Origin: CANDYO01 sp964627795
GTDB lineage: Bacteria > Pseudomonadota > Alphaproteobacteria > Rickettsiales > CANDYO01
Direction of reading: 5' to 3'
Assembly (NCBI GenBank): GCA_964627795.1
Contig: CAZVLF010000003.1
Span: forward strand, 62,001 to 126,000
DNA: 64,000 nucleotides
Shown: piece after piece, positions 44,910 to 53,676 of the stretch
Numbering within the stretch: the stretch's first letter is position 1
How the letters are laid out: the number at the start of each line of letters is the position of its first letter
Program-made: the position numbers and the translations under genes
Notes under the pieces: generated by a model
Database searches by the model: none
The model's input: only the letters and a program-made list of their open reading frames with translations
What the model was told of the DNA's origin: nothing

Positions 44910-45975
44910 ATAAAGCTGCTAGAGTGGATAACCTGGCAATGAAGTGACAGCAGATTTTATATTTATGTTCAATTTTAGCGTTGTTAATGATTTTCATCCC
45001 TACTGAATTTAAGTTGCTATATTTATCTTTTTCTAAATGAGTTCGATAAAAGAATGAAACAATTTCATTATTGATTAAGTAAAGAAGTGGTTCAGCTGTT
45101 TCACCATTTATAATTTCAATTGTTTTTACACCTTCTTGTAATATTACTTGCTGGTTTATTACATTTCCTTTTGTAATGTGCATTTGCTTACGCATTTTTT
45201 TATTTATATTCTCAATTTCTTCTATTGACCTTATAGCTGTAACTCCCATTCCATATGTGCCATAGTCAGATTTAATTACAATAAATGGATCTTCTTGATT
45301 ATTTAAATTTTCAAATAAATTTTGAGTTTTGCTTAGTAAATCTTCAAGTCCAATTTTTTCCTTAAAATTTATATTTTTACATACTTCAAATTTAGTTGTT
45401 ATTAATTCATGAGGAAAGTTAAATTCTCTTTCAAATTCTTGAGCTAAAGAATTATAAACTGCAAAATGATTGGATTTTCTTCGCTTAAACCATCCATTAA
45501 GAGGATTAGGTATTATTGGTTGCTTGATATTTTCTAAAGCTAAAGGAAAACCTGCCATTAAATCATTATTAAGAAAGATAAGATCAGCTTCTATTGAGTT
45601 ATTTAAGCTATCAAGACTTAAGGTTTGGCATTTGATATTAGATGATTCAATTATTCTACTTATAATTGAAATATTTTCTTGGTAATTTTCATTCCTAGTA
45701 TGATTTTCTCCTACAAGCAGAATTTTTTTAGCCTTTGGATAATAAGTCTTAATGTAATTAGCAAATATATTTTTAGCTAAATTAAATTGTTCTTCATTTA
45801 AATTATTAAAGCCAGCAGGAAATAAATTAGTGTCAATAGGAGCTAGTTTGTTACCAGAAAAACGTATATCAACTGATGAATAAGGAAGCATAATTCTGTT
45901 ACCAATTTTATCCTTAAACCATTGATTAATTTTTTGCGATTCTGCTGAAACTATATTATATAGAAAATCTAACAT
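44881..45975 (-). CDS. gshA: Glutamate--cysteine ligase (proteobacterial GshA, ATP-grasp type)
   Basis: 364 aa from the ATG giving MLDFLYNIVSAES, with GAAGG upstream; an ATG 33 bases earlier is possible. SSVDIRFSGNKLAPIDTNLFPAGFNNLN, NPLNGWFKRRKSNHF, FIVIKSDYGTYGMGVTAIRS and the ending CCHFIARLSTLAALYETEF match the GshA family of TIGR02049 type, distinct from the E. coli enzyme. It makes gamma-Glu-Cys for glutathione. It is somewhat shorter than many members (about 430), but all core motifs are present. gshB is not in the window. Confidence 0.85.
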   Translation of the reverse strand: MLDFLYNIVSAESQKINQWFKDKIGNRIMLPYSSVDIRFSGNKLAPIDTNLFPAGFNNLNEEQFNLAKNIFANYIKTYYPKAKKILLVGENHTRNENYQENISIISRIIESSNIKCQTLSLDSLNNSIEADLIFLNNDLMAGFPLALENIKQPIIPNPLNGWFKRRKSNHFAVYNSLAQEFEREFNFPHELITTKFEVCKNINFKEKIGLEDLLSKTQNLFENLNNQEDPFIVIKSDYGTYGMGVTAIRSIEEIENINKKMRKQMHITKGNVINQQVILQEGVKTIEIINGETAEPLLYLINNEIVSFFYRTHLEKDKYSNLNSVGMKIINNAKIEHKYKICCHFIARLSTLAALYETEFSNEN

Positions 45976-46151
45976 GCAACCTTCATTATTTTTGGGATAA
46001 ATTAGCATAAAATATTAATTTAAGCTAATATCTTTTTTAAGTTTATTATAAGCAATTTAATTTAAATTAAAAAAATTAGAATTAGCTTGTTAATCTTTTA
46101 TTAATTTATAGAGGGTAAACTATCTATTAGTTTTAAAGGGAGTGATAAAAT

Positions 46152-46706
46152 ATGGCTAATAAAAAAAATGAATCCTCACACAATCAACAATATTATCATA
46201 ATCAGATGATGGATCTTAGAGAGATTCAACAAAAAGCTTCAGAAGAGAAAAAATCTAAAGAATCTTCTTTATATAAAGTTTTTACAGAAGCTGCACAATC
46301 TGCAACAGAAATGATGGGCTCTATGGCTGAAGCTTATAAAGAGGCTACCACAAAAAAATCATCTATGCAGGGATCAGAAATTCAAGATATTTATCAAGAA
46401 AAAATACTAGAATCAAGAGTAGTGCGTGATGAAATCATAAGAATGGATAAAATTTATCCTGAGAAAACTCAAGAAACTTCTGGAATTAATACTTATAGGC
46501 AAGAGTTAAAGAAAAAAGAAACAAAGGCAAAGGAAACAAAGAGAATTAGCTTTGATGATATTTATCCGGATAAAAGTAATGAAGTTCTTTCAGAATCACC
46601 AAAATCTGTTTCAACTATAAATTTTTTTGAAGAAGCAAGCTCAAAAAGAATAAATATCAATGCTACACCAATAATGAAAGAAGGGGATAAAGGACAAACA
46701 AGATAA
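46152..46706 (+). CDS. Low-complexity charged protein with IY motifs, candidate effector
   Basis: 184 aa, very hydrophilic, predicted coiled-coil or unfolded. It carries three acidic-x-Ile-Tyr motifs: EIQDIYQEK (Tyr81), DKIYPEKTQE (Tyr102) and DDIYPDKSNE (Tyr138). These resemble EPIYA-like or Src-family tyrosine phosphorylation sites. AGGGAGTG precedes the ATG. It is followed 16 bases later by a second protein with the same motif style, so they form an operon. Function unknown; secretion and phosphorylation by host kinase are inferences. Confidence 0.6.
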   Translation: MANKKNESSHNQQYYHNQMMDLREIQQKASEEKKSKESSLYKVFTEAAQSATEMMGSMAEAYKEATTKKSSMQGSEIQDIYQEKILESRVVRDEIIRMDKIYPEKTQETSGINTYRQELKKKETKAKETKRISFDDIYPDKSNEVLSESPKSVSTINFFEEASSKRININATPIMKEGDKGQTR

Positions 46707-46722
46707 TATAAAGGAGTTTATT

Positions 46723-47919
46723 ATGACCAAGGATTCGCAACAAGGTAAACAAAGCCAAGGAAGAACATGGGAAGAATGGGCAAGAGAAGGGCTTCCTGAG
46801 TATATAGCTGAACGTTTTGGGATCGATGAAATTGATACAAAGGCTTTTGCTACTAACTTAGTTAATGAAGGAAGCGAGATTGTTGCATCCTTTTTTAAAC
46901 AAAGTGAAACAACAAGAAAAAAGCCAGCTGAGCAAAGCGAAATAGATTTAAAATATGAAGAGATTTACGAATATAATGGAGAGGAGTTTAAATCTTCAGA
47001 TAAGCCTTATAAAGAAAAATCTTCTAAGACTCAAAGTCTTGAAAATAAAGAAAACTTTAAACTAAAGAAAGATTTTTTAACTAAGACTAAGGATTTGATT
47101 GATGAAAACGACCGAGAATATAAATATGGTGATATTTATAAATCCCAAGAAGATATTCAAGTTTTAGAAAATCCTTTAAGTATTAAAAGTGATAAGGAAT
47201 TTTTAAAATTAGATAAAGAAAGGCAAACTGTTGTAATAGAAAAAACCTTAGAAAATCCAGATCAAGGGAAAAAACTAATTAATCATATTATGAAGGATGA
47301 AGAATTAGTTAAAAGGCTATTGGGTGACCTATTAAAGGCTCATGAAGCAAGAATGCCTCTTATGATTGAAGATGCCCCAGCAAGAATACCTCAAACTGTA
47401 AAATTAGGCAAAGTTCCTCAATCAATTGAGTTAGAAGGTAGAGAAGATCTTAAATCAAGAAAAATGCCTTTAATGATAAAAAATGAGCCTGAGAATAAAG
47501 AGCAAGTAGCTGTTTCTGCTGGAACTAAAGGTAAAAAAGAGCTTAATATTGATACAGCTCTTTTAGAAACTGCAGGTGAGCGAAGAATTTCTCCTACTTC
47601 TGTTGCTCAGTCTTTTTCTCGCCCTGAAACTCCAGTAAATAATGTTAAACATGAGGTTCAGGAGGCAACTCAAAATGTTAGTGTTAAAGATAGGACGAAA
47701 GCATTTCAAGGAAATGGCGGAGTCAATCCAAAAGCAACAGTACAAACAACTGAAGGAAAAAGGTTTGGGGTTAGAGGACCTGTTCCTGCACGACCACAAG
47801 GCAGAGGATTAACTAATGAAGAGCAACAAATGATTAGTGAAAATGTTGATACTATAAAACCTGGTAGCGTAGCTAGTTTAAGAGGTAAATTTGATAGAAA
47901 AGGGCAAGGAAGACAGTAA
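46723..47919 (+). CDS. Low-complexity protein with EEIY motifs, candidate effector
   Basis: 398 aa, rich in Lys, Glu, Ser, Pro, no membrane segment. KYEEIYEYNGEEF (Tyr82) is close to the optimal Src-kinase substrate core EEIYxEF, and KYGDIYKSQED (Tyr139) is a second copy of the style seen in the preceding protein. A short repeat, MPLMIEDAPARIP and MPLMIKNEPENK, spans about 211-258. The C-terminus is Arg/Gly/Pro-rich and basic (RGPVPARPQGRG...RGKFDRKGQGRQ), as in several type IV secretion signals. AAAGGAG precedes the ATG at good spacing. Family unknown. Confidence 0.6.
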   Translation: MTKDSQQGKQSQGRTWEEWAREGLPEYIAERFGIDEIDTKAFATNLVNEGSEIVASFFKQSETTRKKPAEQSEIDLKYEEIYEYNGEEFKSSDKPYKEKSSKTQSLENKENFKLKKDFLTKTKDLIDENDREYKYGDIYKSQEDIQVLENPLSIKSDKEFLKLDKERQTVVIEKTLENPDQGKKLINHIMKDEELVKRLLGDLLKAHEARMPLMIEDAPARIPQTVKLGKVPQSIELEGREDLKSRKMPLMIKNEPENKEQVAVSAGTKGKKELNIDTALLETAGERRISPTSVAQSFSRPETPVNNVKHEVQEATQNVSVKDRTKAFQGNGGVNPKATVQTTEGKRFGVRGPVPARPQGRGLTNEEQQMISENVDTIKPGSVASLRGKFDRKGQGRQ

Positions 47920-47946
47920 TCTAATAATAACTTTCTAAAGCCAAAT

Positions 47947-48142
47947 CTGTTAATATATGTTCCTGGATCCTTAGGTGAATGACCAAGTTTTATATGCTGT
48001 GTTAGACTCTTCATCCTTGGTCTAGCCGAAAGAATCTAGTATAAATCTCTAATTCTAAAGCTGTTGATATATTCCTGAATCCTTAGCAGGATGAACATAT
48101 TATTTTAAAGCTCTATAAGAGCTAAATGCTTTAAAATAATAT
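47947..48142. repeat. Palindromic/direct repeat element between 46723 gene and the BT1 carrier
   Basis: Two related 36-base segments, 47947-47982 and 48061-48096, share CTGTT.ATATAT...TCCTG.ATCCTTAG and differ at a few positions. In the first, GACCAAG (47981-47987) pairs with CTTGGTC (48016-48022). After the second, ATATTATTTTAAAG (48097-48110) and CTTTAAAATAATAT (48129-48142) are perfect 14-bp arms, with a nested AGCTCT/AGAGCT stem (48109-48123). The mixture of direct and inverted repeats recalls rickettsial palindromic elements, but no named family can be assigned by eye. Confidence 0.55.
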
Positions 48143-48209
48143 TTCTAATTTGCATATTAATTTAAAAGATATATTGTTTTTTATAACAATAAATAAAAAA
48201 CAAATATTA

Positions 48210-49703
48210 ATGTTAAAAAATAAAATAAAGAAAATTTTTTATAATTTACAATCTTATATAAAACCTAAATATCTTCCCTTATTGTCAGTATATTTTGCTT
48301 TCAATTTTTCTAATTTCTATAAAATTGCAGAAAAATTTTGGATTAAAGAGAGCTTAAGCCTTTCTGCTTCCCAAATTATCTCAATCACCATATTAGGTAG
48401 TTTACCATGGACCTTAAAAATATTTTTTGGCCAATTAATAGATGGGGTGAAAATATTTGGAAGCAATAGAAGAAGTTATATATTTATTGGTGCTATATTA
48501 TTGCTAGTAAATAACTTTCTTACTTTGCTGGTGGTAAAAGAATTTATTGCTGATGAATATATTTATATTATGCTTGTAATAGCTGATTTTATTGCAAATT
48601 CTGGTTTTGTGTTACAGGACTTAGTTGCAGACACTATGTGCTATGAGGTAGTTGATAGAAAAAATAAAGATGGAAGTAAAAGGGTTGAGGAAGAAATTAA
48701 AGAAGAGGTGGCAAATGTTCAGGTATTAATAAGGATTATATGCATTCCTCTTGCGTCATTATGTTCAGTTTATTTAAGTAGTGTTATTGCTAAAAAATAT
48801 GATTTTGTGGCTGTTTGCTATATGCTTCCTTCGATTGCTTTTATTAGCATTATTGGAGCTTTTTTTTGTAAAAAAGAGCCTAAAATTAAGCTTGAGCCTT
48901 TAAATTATAATCTGCTTAAGCTTGGATCATTATATCTTTTATTCATTCTCCTTTCAGTTATAATGGATATAAAATATTCCCAAGAAATATTATTTTTAAT
49001 CGGAATTATTGTTGTTAGTTTTTCGCTGAAAAAACTATGTCAAGATTTTACTCCTGCCAAAAGAAAAAAAATTTTAGCTATTTTAGTAGTGATTTTTGCT
49101 TGTAGAGTGGCGCCTGAGCATGGGCCAGTAGTGGAATGGTGGCAAATTGATGTGCTTGGGTTTACCCAAGAGTTTTTCGTTCGCCTAAGGCAGGTTGGTT
49201 TAGTTTTAGGGTTTTTAGGATTATGGTTTTTCGGTAAAAGATTAATTAAGTTTAATATGGGTTTAGCATTACTGGGTATTAATACTTTACATGTTATTTT
49301 GCAACTTCCTATTATTGGTATGGCATTTGGGCTTCATGAATGGACTATACAAAATTTTAATTTTGGGGCTAAAGAAATAGCTATGATTGATGTGGTTGCC
49401 GAATCGCCTTTTGTTCAGCTTAATTTTTTCTTACTTTGCACAGTTATTACCTACCACGCGCCAGAGCATAATAGAGGAACTTGGTTTGCTTTGACCATGA
49501 GTTTAATGAGTTTGGCTTATGTTTCAGGAGGAAGGATAATAAAAAGAATAATTAGCGATATTTTTATTGTTGAAAGAGGGATATATGAGAATATTGCTAA
49601 TCAAATGATTTATACTTGTTTACTTGATTTTTTAATACCAACAATAGCAATTCTTATCTTCATGAATCCTTTTAAGAAAAAAGCTATTTTACCTCAATGT
49701 TAA
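48210..49703 (+). CDS. MFS carrier of the BT1 (folate-biopterin) type
   Basis: 497 aa from the ATG at 48210; the frame extends 20 codons upstream to a TTG with no RBS. About 12 membrane helices. YKIAEKFWIKESLSLSASQIISITILGSLPWTLKIFFGQLIDGVKIFGSNRRSYIFIGAIL has the BT1 layout (PWxxKxxxGxxxD....G.RR..Y), and VLQDLVADTMCYEVVDR matches its second conserved block. BT1 proteins import folates or pterins in protists and plants; substrate here is unknown. A terminator-like hairpin begins 6 bases after the stop, though its T-run serves the opposite strand. Confidence 0.7.
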   Translation: MLKNKIKKIFYNLQSYIKPKYLPLLSVYFAFNFSNFYKIAEKFWIKESLSLSASQIISITILGSLPWTLKIFFGQLIDGVKIFGSNRRSYIFIGAILLLVNNFLTLLVVKEFIADEYIYIMLVIADFIANSGFVLQDLVADTMCYEVVDRKNKDGSKRVEEEIKEEVANVQVLIRIICIPLASLCSVYLSSVIAKKYDFVAVCYMLPSIAFISIIGAFFCKKEPKIKLEPLNYNLLKLGSLYLLFILLSVIMDIKYSQEILFLIGIIVVSFSLKKLCQDFTPAKRKKILAILVVIFACRVAPEHGPVVEWWQIDVLGFTQEFFVRLRQVGLVLGFLGLWFFGKRLIKFNMGLALLGINTLHVILQLPIIGMAFGLHEWTIQNFNFGAKEIAMIDVVAESPFVQLNFFLLCTVITYHAPEHNRGTWFALTMSLMSLAYVSGGRIIKRIISDIFIVERGIYENIANQMIYTCLLDFLIPTIAILIFMNPFKKKAILPQC

Positions 49704-49735
49704 AAAAAAGCTCCTGCAAATAAAGTGACAGGAGC
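49702..49735 (-). terminator. Rho-independent terminator for the 49781 gene
   Basis: Read on the minus strand, GCTCCTG (49735-49729) and CAGGAGC (49716-49710) form a perfect 7-bp stem with a 12-base loop, followed by eight T's (49709-49702). It lies 45 bases beyond the stop of the minus-strand gene at 49781. It may also act weakly on the + strand carrier gene. Confidence 0.75.
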
Positions 49736-49780
49736 AAAATTTGTAGTTAATTATAAAAATTATTAGATAACTTCTTCAAC

Positions 49781-50665
49781 TTAAGAGCTCATTTCCTCAT
49801 CGAATATATTAAACGCACCAATATACGATGATGAAAAATAACCACCTTCTTCAACCGACATAGTGGTATTAGGAATTATTCCACTGGTAGGTTGATTAGG
49901 AGTAACTAACATTGAAGAATTAGCTGGTGATGTATAATAGATAGTTGAGGCACTATTATTAGCGCTGCTTTCTATTGACATAGCACCTTCACTTAAAGGC
50001 GTTTGATATCTAATAAGGCTAGGAAAAATTCTAGATGATGGAGTGCTTAATATCATATCATCATCTTCATTATTTAAAGAAGATGAAAAGAAAAAATTCC
50101 TTGGGCCTAATGCTGAATTTATTGAAATAGATGCAAACATATCATCTAAATCAATACCAACATTATCATCTTGCTGTTCATATGATTGAACGCTATCAGG
50201 AGAAAATTCAAGACTACCTGATGTTGATTGATCTTCTTCTATTATGCAAGCAGGGGTTCTAAGCATATAGAAGGGGTCATTATTTTCTTCTAAGCTGGCT
50301 TCTGTGCTTTCTTCTAAGCTGGTTTCTGTGCTTCCTCCTAAGCTGGTTTCTGTGCTTTCTCCATCTGAGTCTAAAATAGAGTTTAAATTAAAATCTTCTT
50401 CAAAAGATTGAGAACTTAAAGTGCTCGTTTTTATAGGAGATTGAGAGCTTAAAGTGTTAGTTTCTTCAGAAGTTGTAGCTTCATCAAAGAAATCATCTCT
50501 TTTAATATTTATTCTTTTATTTATAGGTCCATTTTCTTTGTCTTCAATTTCTTCAAAAGAAATAACTTTTTTTCTTTTTTTGCCGCTTAATTTTTGGTCA
50601 GGTATAGGTTTGATACCCCTTCCAATTAATTCTTGAGGAAATTCCTCATTAAATTTTCTTTTCAT
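49781..50665 (-). CDS. Ser/Glu-rich protein with NLS-like and KEN-box motifs, candidate nucleomodulin
   Basis: 294 aa from the ATG at 50665 (TTGGAAAAAATT before it); a TTG four codons upstream is less likely. The N-terminus is basic: MKRKFNEEF and KKRKK at residues 29-33, similar to a monopartite nuclear localisation signal. DKENGPIN at 42-49 fits the KENxxxN form of the eukaryotic APC/C degron. Several Ser/Thr-Pro sites follow (SQSPIKTS, STPSSR, YQTPLS). The protein has three tandem eight-residue repeats (STETSLGG, STETSLEE, STEASLEE) and is otherwise acidic and disordered. No bacterial domain is recognised. A eukaryotic-nucleus role is inferred from short motifs only. Confidence 0.6.
   Translation of the reverse strand: MKRKFNEEFPQELIGRGIKPIPDQKLSGKKRKKVISFEEIEDKENGPINKRINIKRDDFFDEATTSEETNTLSSQSPIKTSTLSSQSFEEDFNLNSILDSDGESTETSLGGSTETSLEESTEASLEENNDPFYMLRTPACIIEEDQSTSGSLEFSPDSVQSYEQQDDNVGIDLDDMFASISINSALGPRNFFFSSSLNNEDDDMILSTPSSRIFPSLIRYQTPLSEGAMSIESSANNSASTIYYTSPANSSMLVTPNQPTSGIIPNTTMSVEEGGYFSSSYIGAFNIFDEEMSS
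50289..50360 (-). repeat. Three tandem 24-bp repeats inside the NLS/KEN-box gene
   Basis: Copies at 50289-50312, 50313-50336 and 50337-50360 share TAAGCTGG.TTCTGTGCTT with a few changes. They encode an eight-residue repeat with the core STE(T/A)SLxx. In-frame copy-number change would alter the length without breaking the gene. Confidence 0.85.
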
Positions 50666-50889
50666 AATTTTTTCCAAATAATACCAAGGTTAATAAAAAT
50701 TAACTACTAAACAAGATATAATCAACTTTTTTAAATAATCAAGAACAAAATTATAAAAAATTAATATTATTTATATATTGCTAGCAAAGAAAATAAAATT
50801 TTTTAATTTTGGTGATATGACATTTAATTTTATGTGTGATAAATTAAAAATATAACCAATAATCAATAAAAATATTTGGCTTACCTCAT

Positions 50890-52074
50890 ATGAAAAAAAA
50901 CTTTATCTCTAATTTATTTAAAAAAAATAGCTTAAGTTTTAGCTTCTCAGATCAGGCTTTTTTCTTTAATGACAAAAGGCCAAATTGGAGCTTAAGAGGA
51001 TATGAGCAATTTGCAGATCAGGCTTATGTAAAAAACGTTATTGCTCATAGAGCAATAAATATTGTTGCTCAAGCTGCTGCAAGTGTGCCTTGGTCTTTAT
51101 TTAAGCAAAATAAAACTCAAATTATATCTCACCCATTATTAAATTTATTAAAAAGACCAAATCCATATATAGCTGGTGCTGAGTTTTTTGAAAATATTTA
51201 TGCCTATAAATTAATTAGTGGAAATTCTTTTATTCTTTCGATCACTAAAGAAAATAGGGCACCGCATGAATTATTTATCTTAAGGCCTGATAGAGTGAGT
51301 GTGATTCCTGATGAGTCTGGTAAAGTTATTGGTTATATCTATAAAGTTGGAGAATATGAAAAATTTTACCCTTATAAGAATGGTAAATCGCATATTCTTC
51401 ATATTAAAAATTTCCATCCGCTAGATGATTTCCGTGGGCTTTCTTCAGTTGAAGCTGCTGCATTTAGCATTGATCAGCATAATCAAGCATCGGCTTGGAA
51501 TAAGTCTTTGCTTGAAAATGCTGCTCGTCCAAGTGGTGCGTTAATTGTTAAAAATAATGGGCCATTTGAAGGAAATTTAACTAATGATCAATATGAAAGA
51601 TTAAAAGAACAAATGGAAGATGTTTTTAGTGGAAGTAAAAATTCAGGAAGACCGATGTTAATTGAAGGTGGGCTTGAATGGAAGGAAATGAGCCTTTCTC
51701 CTAAAGATATGGATTTTATTGAATCTAAAAATAGTTCAGCTCGGGATATTGCTCTTGCTCTTGGGGTTCCACCACAGTTGCTTGGTATACCTGGAGATAA
51801 TACTTATAGTAATATGCAAGAAGCAAGATTAGCTTTATGGGAAGAAACGGTTATACCATTGCTTGATCATTTAACTGATAGTTTAAATAACTGGTTGGTT
51901 ACGATGTTTGGTGAAGATTTGAATTTAAAATATGATATCAACGATATAAGCGGATTATCAACCAGACGAGAAAAAATATGGTCAAGAATTGAAAATGCCT
52001 CTTTTCTTACTATTAATGAAAAGAGGCAAATGGTGGGGCTTTCTCCTATTAATGGAGGAGATAAATTAAACTAA
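50890..52074 (+). CDS. GTA portal protein (HK97 family)
   Basis: 394 aa phage portal, homologous in layout to gp3 of the Rhodobacter gene transfer agent. AYVKNVIAHRAINIVAQAAASVPWSLF, HPLLNLLKRPNPYIAGAEFFENIYAYKLISGNSFI, RPDRVSVIPDESG, DDFRGLSSVEAAAFSIDQHNQASAWN and FIESKNSSARDIALALGVPPQLLGIPGDNTYSNMQEAR are all classic. It would form the 12-subunit DNA channel of the capsid. The matching terminase large subunit is not upstream in this window. The next gene on the strand (the protease-capsid) is separated by a gene on the opposite strand. Confidence 0.92.
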   Translation: MKKNFISNLFKKNSLSFSFSDQAFFFNDKRPNWSLRGYEQFADQAYVKNVIAHRAINIVAQAAASVPWSLFKQNKTQIISHPLLNLLKRPNPYIAGAEFFENIYAYKLISGNSFILSITKENRAPHELFILRPDRVSVIPDESGKVIGYIYKVGEYEKFYPYKNGKSHILHIKNFHPLDDFRGLSSVEAAAFSIDQHNQASAWNKSLLENAARPSGALIVKNNGPFEGNLTNDQYERLKEQMEDVFSGSKNSGRPMLIEGGLEWKEMSLSPKDMDFIESKNSSARDIALALGVPPQLLGIPGDNTYSNMQEARLALWEETVIPLLDHLTDSLNNWLVTMFGEDLNLKYDINDISGLSTRREKIWSRIENASFLTINEKRQMVGLSPINGGDKLN

Positions 52075-52096
52075 AAGGTAGATTGTGATTAGTGTT

Positions 52097-53605
52097 TTAA
52101 GCACCTCCTACTACATGATCAAGTTCATACATGCAAAATGTTGCTAACGAACCTGCGCTTGCTGGAACTGCAGATGCAATTAGTTCAGGTATAATTAATG
52201 ATGATGCGATATCAGACGAAGATATATCCGATGGTGCAGCATATAAAATATCTTGGCATGTATAAGTGTTTGCAGCAGTTATTGAAGAAGAACATGCTAA
52301 ATTAATTTGCTGTGAAGTGCATACTGAATTTGCACAAGCGAAAGGTATTGAAGGAAATACAAAATTAAACATATAAAAAGGATAATTAAATTCATAACTA
52401 TGGCATGAATGATCTTCACAGAATACAGGTAAATTGTAGTGAAGCAGTTCGAAATTAGAGTCACCCAAACCTGTAATTCTTGTTTTTGGAACAAAAAAAC
52501 CGCCGACAGCATCAAAACAAGGACCTTCGGGACTTGTTGATACATAAACATGAGGTTGAGTTCCATCGATAGCAAGTGAATAATCACCAAAATTCTCAAA
52601 TTCAGTTAAGAACGCCCAGTTATTGCATTTTTGTCTGGCTAAATCTCTTCCTTCTAATGTATTAGAGCCTTCAGCAATGAGAGTGATTTCACTTGCAACT
52701 GCGCTTGCGCTTGGACAAGAATAAAAAGATCCAAGCGTTCCTAATTGAGCATTGCCAGAGCTGCTTGAAAGACTTTGTTGGATATTAGTTATTTGATTAG
52801 CTAAAAAGTTAATATGATCAACTAAATTAGCATTTGAGTTTCTATATATTACTTCATTGGTTAAATCAGGAGTAAAGTTGGTGTCATGGTCATTAAAGAC
52901 ATTAAGTTTTAACTCAAGTTCATCCAATGTAAATGTCTCAGGCAATCCATTAAGGTTACTTATGATTGCTAATGCAACTTGTGAAGGTCCTCCTTCAAAT
53001 GAAAGGATATTATTCCTTAAGTCACTACCATCAATCATATGAGGTGAGCCTGGAATTGTTATTAAATTTTTAAGTAAATCACTTGTTAGAGCATTGCTAC
53101 CACTAATATCTGAAGTATATGTAGCTAAATTTTCGTTTAAAGAGTTTAATAGATTATCTTTGATTAAATTTAATGAGATATAACTTGATATGGTTGGATT
53201 TAGATTATAAGTATCACCAATTTGATTGTCATGAATAAATGATTTTATATTAAGTAAAAGCTTTTCAACAGCTTCATGAATAGCTTTTTTATCAGTTAAT
53301 TGGTTTTGGTAGGTATAAGTTGTTTCACGCAAATCAATTAAATCTGCATATTCAGTATTATCATTAGTTATATATTCTTTTACATCAGCAATAAAGCTTA
53401 AGGCTGATTGGCTATCATCTTGATTAAGAATATATAATATGGATTCAAAAGTATTTTTAATACTATTTTTAATTTGCTCCTTAGTTTGAGGGGTATGCGC
53501 ATTATATTCACGTAAATCTGGGTCAGCATGCGTGAAAAAGCGGGTTGAAACTGAAGAAAGTAGTAATGCATTAAGCGCAATAGCGATGTTTATAAATGAA
53601 AACAT
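52097..53605 (-). CDS. Cys-rich, probably exported protein inserted in the GTA module
   Basis: 502 aa with an N-terminal hydrophobic segment, MFSFINIAIALNALLLSSVSTRFFTHA, likely a signal peptide or anchor; AGGAG precedes the ATG. The first 270 residues are helical (TKEQIKNSIKNTFESILYIL...). The C-terminal 220 contain about a dozen cysteines, several near one another (FYSCPSASA, FCEDHSCHSYEF, CANSVCTSQQINLACSSS, YTCQDI), suggesting a disulfide-bonded extracytoplasmic domain. No family is recognised. It lies antisense between the portal and protease-capsid genes, a place where GTA and phage genomes have no such gene; origin by insertion is inferred. Confidence 0.6.
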   Translation of the reverse strand: MFSFINIAIALNALLLSSVSTRFFTHADPDLREYNAHTPQTKEQIKNSIKNTFESILYILNQDDSQSALSFIADVKEYITNDNTEYADLIDLRETTYTYQNQLTDKKAIHEAVEKLLLNIKSFIHDNQIGDTYNLNPTISSYISLNLIKDNLLNSLNENLATYTSDISGSNALTSDLLKNLITIPGSPHMIDGSDLRNNILSFEGGPSQVALAIISNLNGLPETFTLDELELKLNVFNDHDTNFTPDLTNEVIYRNSNANLVDHINFLANQITNIQQSLSSSSGNAQLGTLGSFYSCPSASAVASEITLIAEGSNTLEGRDLARQKCNNWAFLTEFENFGDYSLAIDGTQPHVYVSTSPEGPCFDAVGGFFVPKTRITGLGDSNFELLHYNLPVFCEDHSCHSYEFNYPFYMFNFVFPSIPFACANSVCTSQQINLACSSSITAANTYTCQDILYAAPSDISSSDIASSLIIPELIASAVPASAGSLATFCMYELDHVVGGA

Positions 53606-53676
53606 AATTTTTTACTCCTATTTTAATTAAATAAATATAGACCAAATAAATTAATAATATGTTAACAGGGAAGAGG

